Below, one piece after another: positions 1 to 5,907 of a DNA stretch of 7,537 nt (the first letter of the stretch is position 1; each line of letters opens with the position of its first letter). The notes under the pieces were generated by a model that was not told the DNA's origin, did no database searches, and saw only the letters and a list, made by a program, of their open reading frames with translations. Source of the stretch: Hydrogenothermaceae bacterium (GTDB lineage Bacteria > Aquificota > Aquificia > Aquificales > Hydrogenothermaceae); assembly GCA_027052485.1 (NCBI GenBank), contig JALUFA010000229.1:1-7537 (forward strand). The letters are read 5' to 3'. The position numbers were made by a program, and so were the translations under genes.

Positions 1-316
1 TTGCAATTTGAAGTTCATACTCAAAGTCTGTAAATAATCTAACTCCCCTTATGATGATGTGGGTGTCGTACTTTTTCATAAAATCTACTAAAAGGGAGGA
101 AAAACTCTCAACGATAACCCTATCCTTATACTCCTCTAGGCTTTCTTTTATCATCTCTACCCGCTCTTCAGGGGTAAAAAGAGGCTTCTTTTTAGGATTT
201 TCCGCTACAGCTATAACAACCGTTTCAAAGATTTTTAATGCCCTTTTTACAATATCTAGATGTCCGTTATGGAAGGGGTCAAAAGTTCCCGGATAAACAC
301 AAATCTTTGTTATCAT
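1..316 (-). CDS. coaD: Phosphopantetheine adenylyltransferase, 3' end missing (partial)
   Basis: CoaD transfers AMP from ATP to 4'-phosphopantetheine, giving dephospho-CoA, the penultimate step of coenzyme A synthesis in the cytoplasm. Translating the minus strand from ATG 316 gives 105 residues, up to the window edge. The family hallmarks are clear: YPGTFDPFHNGHLDIVKRA at residues 8-26 with the nucleotidyltransferase HxGH motif (H16-H19), NPKKKPLFTPEER at 40-52, and IIIRGVRLFTDFEYELQIA near the end. The last stretch matches the usual GLRxxxDFEYE block, although RLFT replaces the common RAVS. CoaD is normally about 160 residues, so roughly the last third lies outside the window. The start ATG overlaps the rsmD stop TGA as ATGA (313-316), which indicates translational coupling. 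rsmD-coaD is a very common bacterial gene pair, and this supports both calls. Confidence 0.95.
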   Translation of the reverse strand, partial: MITKICVYPGTFDPFHNGHLDIVKRALKIFETVVIAVAENPKKKPLFTPEERVEMIKESLEEYKDRVIVESFSSLLVDFMKKYDTHIIIRGVRLFTDFEYELQIA

Positions 317-768
317 TCCTTATACCATATAGATAAAATGGTATCGCCGTACTTTCTTTCCTTATCAGGGTTAAACTTGCGGTCTGCCCGATGCTCCAGA
401 ACAAAAACTCCTCCCTCATTCAGTCTGTTTAGGGCAGTTTCTATAAGCTTGTCGTACTGTTTATAGTTATATGGAGGGTCTGCAAAGATGATATCAAAAC
501 TCTCATTTGTGTTTTTTAAAAACTTAAGGGCATCTGTTGAGTAAACTTTAAAATCTTTAGATACTTTCTGGGCTTTTTTCTTTATATCTGCTGCTCTTTT
601 TTTTTCTATCTCTACGAAAACTACAGGTTTTGAGCCTTTTTTTAAGGCAATTAAACCTACTTCTCCTGTTCCAGCAAATAAATCTAAAAAGGAATTGTCC
701 GAAACATCATATAAGATGTTGAAAAGAGCCTGTCTAACTTTGTTTGATGTAGGTCGAAGTTCTCTCAT
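313..768 (-). CDS. rsmD: 16S rRNA (guanine966-N2)-methyltransferase, short N-terminus
   Basis: RsmD methylates N2 of G966 in 16S rRNA during 30S assembly, using S-adenosylmethionine. The 151-residue product starts MRELRPTSNKVRQALFNIL, which corresponds to the conserved LRPTxxxVReALFN block. It then has the SAM-binding motif FLDLFAGTGEVGL (27-39), the acidic ribose-binding end of strand 2 (VFVEIEKKRA, 50-59) and the catalytic FADPPY (95-100) of N2-guanine methyltransferases. Usual homologues are about 180-200 residues and have some 20 residues ahead of LRPT, including a GRKL-like basic strand. That part is absent here. An in-frame TAG lies eight codons upstream of ATG 768, with no ATG, GTG or TTG between, so the start cannot move upstream. 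No Shine-Dalgarno precedes the ATG, and a -10 box ends 8 nt upstream, suggesting a leaderless mRNA. The gene is followed by coaD with an ATGA overlap. Confidence 0.93.
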   Translation of the reverse strand: MRELRPTSNKVRQALFNILYDVSDNSFLDLFAGTGEVGLIALKKGSKPVVFVEIEKKRAADIKKKAQKVSKDFKVYSTDALKFLKNTNESFDIIFADPPYNYKQYDKLIETALNRLNEGGVFVLEHRADRKFNPDKERKYGDTILSIWYKE

Positions 769-775
769 ACGAGTT

Positions 776-781
776 ATTATA
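776..781 (-). promoter_or_regulatory. Consensus -10 box (TATAAT) for rsmD-coaD
   Basis: Read on the minus strand this is a perfect TATAAT. The predicted transcription start, 7 nt after its last base, is about position 769, within a base or two of the A of the rsmD ATG (768). No convincing -35 hexamer lies at the standard spacing, and there is no TGn extension. It overlaps the plus-strand -10 box of the divergent operon. Sequence match and position only. Confidence 0.55.
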
Positions 782-785
782 TAAT
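780..785 (+). promoter_or_regulatory. Consensus -10 box (TATAAT) for the NlpC/P60-hslV-priA operon
   Basis: This is a perfect TATAAT on the plus strand. It predicts a transcription start near 792 and a leader of about 18 nt that contains the GGAGGG ribosome binding site at 800-805. No good -35 hexamer is visible; the expected position falls inside the rsmD coding sequence. It shares four bases with the divergent rsmD -10 box. The prediction rests on sequence and position only. Confidence 0.55.
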
Positions 786-799
786 ATTTCTAAGCCAAT

Positions 800-805
800 G
801 GAGGG
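800..805 (+). promoter_or_regulatory. Shine-Dalgarno GGAGGG that sets the NlpC/P60 start at 810
   Basis: GGAGGG lies four bases ahead of ATG 810. An in-frame ATG also exists at 798, but it would place this ribosome binding site inside the gene, and it lies only about 6 nt from the predicted transcript start with nothing upstream to bind the ribosome. Starting at 810 also gives a clean signal peptide (MKKIFFFF...). Confidence 0.8.
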
Positions 806-809
806 AAAG

Positions 810-1394
810 ATGAAAAAAATTTTTTTCTTTTTTTTACTTGCATTTAACGTGTCATTTGCCCTTGATATAAAGGATTTTGGTTCAGATCTGTACCTAAAAC
901 ATTTAAAAACCGATTACGAGAAAAAAGCTTACAAAGCTTATATCCTTGATGAGGACGTTCCCCACACCTCGGCTCAGGCACAGATTATAAATGCTGCAAT
1001 AGGGCTTCTTGGGGTAAGGTACCGTTTTGGAGGAGAAACAGTTAACGGTATGGACTGCTCCTCATTTATCCAGAAGGTTTATCGCATTGCAGGTATTGAG
1101 CTTCCAAGAACAGCTAGATATCAGGCTCAGTTTGGTGTAAAGGTAAGCAAGGAGGATTTGCGTCCGGGAGATTTACTGTTTTTCCAAACGTACGCTAAGT
1201 TTCCATCCCACGTTGGTATATACATAGGAAACGGCCAGATGATACATGCTTCCTCTTCTCATAAGAGCATCACAATAAGTAGCATCAACCATCCTTACTT
1301 TAAAAGAAGATTTTTGTTTGCAAAACGTATATTCTTACTTAACCCAAAAGTTGCTTTAAAAAGTGTAAAAAAGGTGGATTATGGAGAAAACTAG
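810..1394 (+). CDS. Secreted NlpC/P60 family peptidoglycan hydrolase
   Basis: This is a 194-residue exported cysteine peptidase of the NlpC/P60 (C40) family, which typically cleaves the D-gamma-glutamyl-diaminopimelate bond in cell-wall stem peptides. From ATG 810 the protein begins [19 protein letters not shown], a short Sec signal peptide probably cut after FA (residue 17); there is no lipobox cysteine. A linker of about 45 residues leads to the catalytic domain: [16 protein letters not shown] with nucleophile C83, LRPGDLLFF (117-125), [10 protein letters not shown] with H134, and MIHASSS with H146 as the third polar residue. All three catalytic positions are present, so the enzyme should be active. 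There is no SH3b or LysM wall-binding domain. It is the first gene of the plus-strand operon, and its end overlaps hslV by 14 nt. The exact substrate bond and its role in growth or division cannot be read from sequence. Confidence 0.92.
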   Translation: MKKIFFFFLLAFNVSFALDIKDFGSDLYLKHLKTDYEKKAYKAYILDEDVPHTSAQAQIINAAIGLLGVRYRFGGETVNGMDCSSFIQKVYRIAGIELPRTARYQAQFGVKVSKEDLRPGDLLFFQTYAKFPSHVGIYIGNGQMIHASSSHKSITISSINHPYFKRRFLFAKRIFLLNPKVALKSVKKVDYGEN

Positions 1395-1917
1395 AAGCAC
1401 TACAATACTAGCCGTTAGGAAAGACGGAAAAACCGTTGTGGCAGGAGACGGTCAGGTCACCCTTGGAAACTCTGTAATGAAATCTACCGCTAAAAAGGTG
1501 CGTAGACTTTACGATGGAAAGGTTGTTGTTGGTTTTGCCGGTTCTGCTGCAGATGGAATGGCACTTATGGAGCGCCTTGAAGAAAAGTTAAACAAGTATG
1601 GTGGAAACCTGCTAAGGGCTGCTGTAGAGCTTGCCAAAGACTGGAGAACAGACAAGTATTTAAGGAGACTAGAGGCTGTTTTAATTGCTGTAGATAAGGA
1701 CAATATGTTTTTAATCTCCGGTAATGGAGATGTTATCCAGCCTGATGAACCTATCCTTGCCACAGGTTCAGGTGGAGATTTTGCGAGGAGTGCCGCATTA
1801 GCCTTATACAGGAACACAGACCTTGACGCGCGTAAAATCGTTGAGGAGTCTATGAAGATAGCCGGCGAGATATGTATCTACACAAATCAGAACATCACTA
1901 TAGAAGAAATTGAGTGA
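1381..1917 (+). CDS. hslV: ATP-dependent protease subunit HslV
   Basis: HslV is the proteasome-like threonine peptidase that forms a double hexamer and degrades proteins unfolded by the HslU ATPase in the cytoplasm. The product is 178 residues, normal for the family. [19 protein letters not shown] is preceded by a six-residue propeptide MEKTRS, so autoprocessing would expose Thr7 as the catalytic Thr1. In mature numbering, Asp17 (AGDGQ), Lys33 (AKKVRRL) and Ser124 (GSGG) are all in place, and [20 protein letters not shown] and [13 protein letters not shown] are typical HslV blocks. The ATG overlaps the end of the NlpC/P60 gene by 14 nt, with AGGTGG (1372-1377) as an imperfect Shine-Dalgarno. 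priA starts within its last codons. The usual partner gene hslU is not adjacent and must lie elsewhere. Confidence 0.97.
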   Translation: MEKTRSTTILAVRKDGKTVVAGDGQVTLGNSVMKSTAKKVRRLYDGKVVVGFAGSAADGMALMERLEEKLNKYGGNLLRAAVELAKDWRTDKYLRRLEAVLIAVDKDNMFLISGNGDVIQPDEPILATGSGGDFARSAALALYRNTDLDARKIVEESMKIAGEICIYTNQNITIEEIE

Positions 1918-3964
1918 TTACGTCTATGTTAAAGTAGCTCTGCCCCTTCCAATCTTTGATGAGTTTACCTACTCAATACCAAAATCCTTATACGACAAAC
2001 TCGTTGATAAAAACCTTATAGGTTATAGGGCTTTAGTCCCATTTGGGAAGGGGAATACAGGTTATACAGGAATTATTACCGATGTTTTTCAGTCGGATAA
2101 CCCTCTTTTGGCATTTGAGGTAAAGGATGTTGAGGACATACCCGATAACTTTCCAGTTTTTACTGAAAAGCATATAAAGGTTGCAGAAAAACTTTCAGAA
2201 TACTATGTATCACCCCTTGGTATGATTTTAAACCTTTTCATTCCCTCAGCTCTTAGGTGGAAAAAAAAGGAAGGAAAATGGGTGATAAGCTACTATGAGA
2301 ACAAAATTTACTCTGTAAATCCTAATATAACCGTTAAAAAACTAACAAAGCAGCAAAAAAAACTCATTGAGCTTTTGCTTGAGGTTGGCAGTTTATCCCA
2401 AGAAGAGCTGGTAGAGCTTGGATTTTCGGTACGGACTGTTAAAGCGCTAGAGAAAAAAGGAGTGTTAAAAGCTGAAAGTTTAAATCTAACCACAAACGGC
2501 GTTTTTCTAAATAAGCCAAAGCTAGAAAAAACAATCACAAAAGAAGAACTACCATTAAAAGGTGTAAGCTTTTTAAACTTTAAAAAGGCTGAAGAACGGC
2601 TTGAGTTTTATGAAAAGCTAATAGCATCTTTACAAAACCAGAGTGGATTGTTCGTTTTCCCCAACGTGGAAAGCCTTAAGGCCGTTTTTGAAGCTCTATC
2701 AAAAAGGTTTCCAAACGTATTTGTTTATTTTGAGGGGTTAAACCCAAAAGAAAATGTCAAAACGTTCAAATCTTTGCAGAAAAACACAGGAATACTTCTT
2801 ACCACCTACTCAGGTTTGATGATGCCTATAAAAAATCTGGCGTTTGTTGTTGTGGAGGAAGAACAGTCAACCACCTATAAACTCCTTAGAAGCCCAAAGA
2901 TAGATGTCAGGAGAGCAGCCTTTGAACTACATCGTTTTTTTAAAGTGCCTATCATTTACAGTAGCTACATCCCATCTGTAGAAGGCTACTACTTACTAAA
3001 ACAAGGGCTAGGAAAAAGCTTAAACAGTAAGCAAAACATTACTTCAAAAGCAAGTGTTAGAGTCCTTTCCTTTTCAAAAGAAAAAGGGCTAAAAAACTTA
3101 CTCCTAAACCAGATTGAAAGGAAAACCCTAATCCTCGCAAACAAAAAAGCCTATGCCTCTTACCTTTACTGTCCTAGATGTGATGAGGAACTGCTTTGCC
3201 CTAGTTGTGATGTGCCTTTACGGATATACAAAAAAGGTGAGTTTTATCTTAAGTGCGAGGCGTGTAGGCAGACGTACACTTTTATTGAAAACTGCCCTAA
3301 ATGTGAAACAAAGCTCGTTCAGTTTGGATTTGGTATAGACAAAGTTTATGAGATTTTGAAAGAGGCAGGCTTTGATGTGTCTTACCTAAATGATAAAAAG
3401 GATACCCAGATAAAACTCACTACAACAATCGTTGATAAAGAGTTTTCCGTAGGAAAGTTTGACACAGTTATTAACCTTTTCCCGGACTTTTACCTTTACA
3501 TGCCAGACTATAAGGGAAGGGAGAAGTTTTTTAAAAATCTTGTTTACCCATACTTGAAGGCAAAAAATAGATACATACTATTTACCAATAATGAAGATGA
3601 GATATCGGTGAAAGCTCTACTACAAAAAAATCCAAAACTGTTTTACAAGGACGAGCTAGGAAGAAGAAAAAAAGCAAAACTTCCTCCATTTTCAAAGCTT
3701 ATCCTGCTTACCTTTGAGAAGAAAGATTTAGACGTTGATTTTTTAAGACAGCTATTTGAAATTTGGATACAGGCAAACAACATACAAGATTTTGATTATA
3801 CAGGTGTTTTAAACGCCCAAATAAGTACCGTTAGGGGAAAAAAAAGGGCACAAGTCTTACTGAGAGACTTTAAAGAAAGGAATTTACTAAAAGACCTTTA
3901 CAAAAAAGCTCAAAAGCTTGGAATAAGAATGATAATAGATGTAGACCCAGTTAACTTGCTATAA
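1910..3964 (+). CDS. priA: PriA-family replication restart protein, helicase motifs lost
   Basis: PriA recognises stalled replication forks and starts reloading of the replicative helicase; active versions are 3'-5' DNA helicases. This 684-residue product follows the full PriA layout: 3' DNA-binding domain (about 1-110, with [15 protein letters not shown] and [18 protein letters not shown]), winged helix (about 140-200), helicase lobe 1 (about 205-380), lobe 2 with the zinc-binding insert, and a C-terminal domain with KLPPFSKLI (590-598) and IDVDPVNLL at the very end. The eight zinc cysteines are intact: 421, 424, 430, 433, 449, 452, 462, 465. The ATPase residues are not. GVTGSGKT is GVSFLNFKK (218-226), DEEH is EEEQ (316-319), GSATPS is SSYIPS (351-356), and no motif V or VI (GRAGR) is seen around 500-560. 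The frame is open throughout, so this is not a decaying pseudogene. The start is TTG 1910, overlapping hslV by 8 nt; an in-frame TAG at 1901 rules out an earlier start. The Shine-Dalgarno is weak, consistent with coupling to hslV. Confidence 0.9.
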   Translation: MSDYVYVKVALPLPIFDEFTYSIPKSLYDKLVDKNLIGYRALVPFGKGNTGYTGIITDVFQSDNPLLAFEVKDVEDIPDNFPVFTEKHIKVAEKLSEYYVSPLGMILNLFIPSALRWKKKEGKWVISYYENKIYSVNPNITVKKLTKQQKKLIELLLEVGSLSQEELVELGFSVRTVKALEKKGVLKAESLNLTTNGVFLNKPKLEKTITKEELPLKGVSFLNFKKAEERLEFYEKLIASLQNQSGLFVFPNVESLKAVFEALSKRFPNVFVYFEGLNPKENVKTFKSLQKNTGILLTTYSGLMMPIKNLAFVVVEEEQSTTYKLLRSPKIDVRRAAFELHRFFKVPIIYSSYIPSVEGYYLLKQGLGKSLNSKQNITSKASVRVLSFSKEKGLKNLLLNQIERKTLILANKKAYASYLYCPRCDEELLCPSCDVPLRIYKKGEFYLKCEACRQTYTFIENCPKCETKLVQFGFGIDKVYEILKEAGFDVSYLNDKKDTQIKLTTTIVDKEFSVGKFDTVINLFPDFYLYMPDYKGREKFFKNLVYPYLKAKNRYILFTNNEDEISVKALLQKNPKLFYKDELGRRKKAKLPPFSKLILLTFEKKDLDVDFLRQLFEIWIQANNIQDFDYTGVLNAQISTVRGKKRAQVLLRDFKERNLLKDLYKKAQKLGIRMIIDVDPVNLL

Positions 3965-3965
3965 T
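3957..3965 (+). promoter_or_regulatory. Extended -10 promoter (TGCTATAAT) for gltX
   Basis: TGCTATAAT matches the TGnTATAAT extended -10 consensus exactly and overlaps the priA stop codon TAA (3962-3964). The predicted transcript start is about 3972, leaving a leader of about 28 nt that contains AGGAGG before the TTG start at 4000. No -35 consensus is evident, but extended -10 promoters often lack one. It would let gltX be transcribed apart from the upstream operon. Confidence 0.6.
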
Positions 3966-3984
3966 TGATTTTACGTTGAAAAAC

Positions 3985-3990
3985 AGGAGG
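3985..3990 (+). promoter_or_regulatory. Shine-Dalgarno AGGAGG that sets the gltX start at TTG 4000
   Basis: This is a perfect AGGAGG nine bases before TTG 4000. An in-frame TTG at 3976 lies upstream of this site and only about 4 nt after the predicted transcript start, so using it would add eight residues (KNRRKTD type) not found in the family and would bury the ribosome binding site. Confidence 0.85.
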
Positions 3991-3999
3991 AAAACAGAT

Positions 4000-5445
4000 T
4001 TGGTTAGGGTAAGATTTGCACCAAGTCCTACAGGATACCTGCATTTAGGAAATGCTAGGACGGCACTATTCAACTATATATTTGCAAGACACGAAGGAGG
4101 AAAGCTTGTCCTTAGAATAGAAGATACAGACAAAGAAAGGTCAAAAAAAGAGTACGAAGATATGCTTATTGATGACCTTAAGTGGCTAGGTATAGAGTGG
4201 GACGAAGGTCCAGACGTTGGGGGAGAGTATGGACCCTACCGCCAGTCAGAGAGAACCCACATCTACAATGAGTATCTGGAAAAACTAAAGCAGTCAGGAC
4301 ACGTTTACAAATGCTACTGTACCCCTGAAGAGCTAGAGGAAGAGAGAAAAAAAGCCCTCGCAGAGGGAAGGCCTCCCCGTTATAGCGGAAAGTGTAGAAA
4401 CTTAACTGAGGAAGAGAGGAAAGAGCTTGAAGAGGAAGGAAAAAGCTACGTATGGAGATTTAGGGTACCAGACGGAGAAACTATCGTTTTTGAAGACCTG
4501 ATAAAAGGTGTTGTAGAGATAAACGTTAATGAGTTTGGGGACTTTGTTATCGTTCGCTCTGACGGTTCACCAGTTTACAACTTTGTAGTTGTGGTAGACG
4601 ATGCACTAATGAAGATAAGCCACGTTATCCGTGGGGAAGACCACCTGTCAAACACCCCTAAACAGATACTCATTTACAGAGCTTTAGGTTTCCCTGAGCC
4701 AAAGTTTGCCCATCTTCCCATCATCCTTGGAGAGGACAGGTCTAAGCTTTCAAAGAGACACGGAGCAGTTTCAGTTAGAGCATTTAGGGATGAGGGATAC
4801 GTCTCTGAGGCTATGTTTAACGGTCTAGCCCTGCTTGGATGGCACCCAAAAAGGGATAGTGAAGTAATCTTAAAAGATGAAATTATAAAAGAGTTTGACA
4901 TAAGAGACATACATAATGCCCCTGCCGTATTTGACAGGGCAAAACTGAAGTGGCTAAACGGCGTTTATATCAGAGAGATACTTGACTTAGACGATTTAAC
5001 AAACAGAGCTATTCCATTTTTCAAAAAGTTTGGCTATGAGGCTGACTTTGACTACTACAAAAAGGTGATGGAAGCAATCAGAGACAGTATCGAAGTCTTA
5101 AACGACATAAAAGAAAGAGCATACCCGTTTTTTGTTGATGAGTACGATTTTGACGAAGATGCGATAGCCTTTATAAAGGAAAATCAAAATTCTCTAAATG
5201 TTATAAAAGCCTTTTATGAGAAGGTAAAAGAGACTCCAGCTCTAGACAAACAAACCTTCAAAAGGCTTACAAAAGAGATACAAAAGCAGCTAAAAGTAAA
5301 AGGAAAGCAGTTATTTATGCCCATAAGAATAGCTCTAACGGGAAAAACCTCAGGGGTTGATATAGCCACACTGGTAGAGATTATAGGAAAGGATAGAGTC
5401 TTAAAAAGACTAGAAAGAGCAATAGACTACCTAAGTAAGGTTTGA
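4000..5445 (+). CDS. gltX: Glutamyl-tRNA synthetase
   Basis: GltX charges tRNA-Glu with glutamate. In many bacteria lacking GlnRS it also charges tRNA-Gln, which GatCAB then amidates; which type this is cannot be decided here. Starting at TTG 4000 the protein is 481 residues and begins MVRVRFAPSPTGYLHLGNAR, matching the normal family N-terminus exactly. The class I signature HLGN is at 15-18, and the KMSKS-type loop is KLSKR at 249-253 within GEDRSKLSKRHGA. Cysteines C105, C107 and C132 lie in the zinc-binding insertion of bacterial GluRS (CYCTPEELEEERK to GKC). IEDTDKERS and VVDDALMKISHVIRGEDHL are further family blocks, and the C-terminal anticodon-binding region is complete. It sits 35 nt after priA and 3 nt before the phosphatase gene, with its own extended -10 promoter. 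Confidence 0.97.
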   Translation: MVRVRFAPSPTGYLHLGNARTALFNYIFARHEGGKLVLRIEDTDKERSKKEYEDMLIDDLKWLGIEWDEGPDVGGEYGPYRQSERTHIYNEYLEKLKQSGHVYKCYCTPEELEEERKKALAEGRPPRYSGKCRNLTEEERKELEEEGKSYVWRFRVPDGETIVFEDLIKGVVEINVNEFGDFVIVRSDGSPVYNFVVVVDDALMKISHVIRGEDHLSNTPKQILIYRALGFPEPKFAHLPIILGEDRSKLSKRHGAVSVRAFRDEGYVSEAMFNGLALLGWHPKRDSEVILKDEIIKEFDIRDIHNAPAVFDRAKLKWLNGVYIREILDLDDLTNRAIPFFKKFGYEADFDYYKKVMEAIRDSIEVLNDIKERAYPFFVDEYDFDEDAIAFIKENQNSLNVIKAFYEKVKETPALDKQTFKRLTKEIQKQLKVKGKQLFMPIRIALTGKTSGVDIATLVEIIGKDRVLKRLERAIDYLSKV

Positions 5446-5448
5446 CTG

Positions 5449-5907
5449 ATGATTAGATGGATAAATCAGTATCTAGGGGGTAGTAAAGCCCCCACCCCTG
5501 AAGACCTCCTACAGTGGAAAAAAGAAGGAGTAAACACAGTTATAAACCTCTTAGAGGGAGACTATGGAAACTTTATAGCCCAAAAGCAAAAGGAGGAAGG
5601 CTTTAACGTTATCCGTATACCTTTTAACATGTACGACCCTATCCCTGAGGAAGATTTTCTGGCAGTTTACGAGTACATAAAAGAACTGGAAAAAGATAGG
5701 AAAAAAGTCGTAGCCCACTGTAAGTACGGGAAGGCAAGAAGTGGGACGTTTCTGGCAGGATATCTAATATTTAACGGTCTAAGCTACTCACAGGCACTAG
5801 ATGAGGTTATAAAAAAAGGATTTTTACCCCAAACAGAACATCAGATAAAATTTCTACAAAGCCTAGACAGGAAGCTAAATGGAAACGCAGGCTCTAAGAA
5901 AGAGTAA
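5449..5907 (+). CDS. Dual-specificity / tyrosine phosphatase-like protein
   Basis: This is a 152-residue cysteine-dependent phosphatase of the protein tyrosine phosphatase fold, closest in style to small atypical dual-specificity phosphatases. The active-site P-loop is HCKYGKARSG at 90-99, a complete HCx5R(S/T) with nucleophile C91 and R97. D63 in FNMYDPIPEEDF is the likely general acid. The N-terminal INQYLGGSKAPTPEDLLQWKKEG and VNTVINLLE resemble the opening strands of this family. There is no signal peptide or membrane segment, so it is cytoplasmic. The substrate is unknown and could be phosphoprotein, phosphoinositide-like or nucleotide; the fold alone does not decide. ATG 5449 lies 3 nt after the gltX stop, with AAGG at 5437-5440 as a modest Shine-Dalgarno. 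Its last 29 nt overlap the next gene, suggesting coupled translation of the two. Confidence 0.9.
   Translation: MIRWINQYLGGSKAPTPEDLLQWKKEGVNTVINLLEGDYGNFIAQKQKEEGFNVIRIPFNMYDPIPEEDFLAVYEYIKELEKDRKKVVAHCKYGKARSGTFLAGYLIFNGLSYSQALDEVIKKGFLPQTEHQIKFLQSLDRKLNGNAGSKKE

Larger units (their letters stand above)
775..786. repeat. 12-bp perfect palindrome between divergent genes
   Basis: TATTATATAATA reads identically on both strands, and its inner ten bases hold both TATAAT boxes. It sits in the 41-bp gap between rsmD and the NlpC/P60 gene. The symmetry gives each strand a -10 element. A repressor operator is an alternative reading, but the exact match to two -10 boxes makes the promoter role more likely. 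Confidence 0.6.

Noticed and set aside
51..466. Plus-strand open frames over the coaD/rsmD region (51-296 and 260-466)
   Set aside because: They lie antisense to coaD and rsmD, whose conserved motifs are clear. Their products are low-complexity Ser/Leu/Phe-rich with no recognisable domain.
798..809. Upstream ATG 798 as the start of the NlpC/P60 protein
   Set aside because: It would absorb the GGAGGG ribosome binding site and add MEGK before a normal signal peptide. ATG 810 fits better.
926..945. Short tandem AAAGCTTA repeats in the NlpC/P60 gene
   Set aside because: Two copies encode KAYKAY in an ordinary linker. They are too short to call a repeat feature.
1509..1817. Minus-strand open frame inside hslV
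   Set aside because: It is the shadow of a well-conserved hslV frame. It is rich in Ser and Ala with no motif and has no ribosome binding site I could support.
2308..2538. Minus-strand open frame inside priA
   Set aside because: It is an antisense shadow of a continuous PriA frame with no recognisable protein features.
3153..3338. Plus-strand open frame in another frame over the PriA zinc region
   Set aside because: The eight correctly spaced zinc cysteines show that the PriA frame is the coding one. This frame is a chance opening.
2561..3589. The degenerate priA helicase region as a pseudogene or sequencing artefact
   Set aside because: The frame is continuous over 684 codons, all zinc cysteines and both termini are conserved, and the changes are substitutions spread over many motifs rather than a frameshift.
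4674..4910. Minus-strand open frame inside gltX
   Set aside because: It is antisense to the KLSKR region of GltX, with no independent support.
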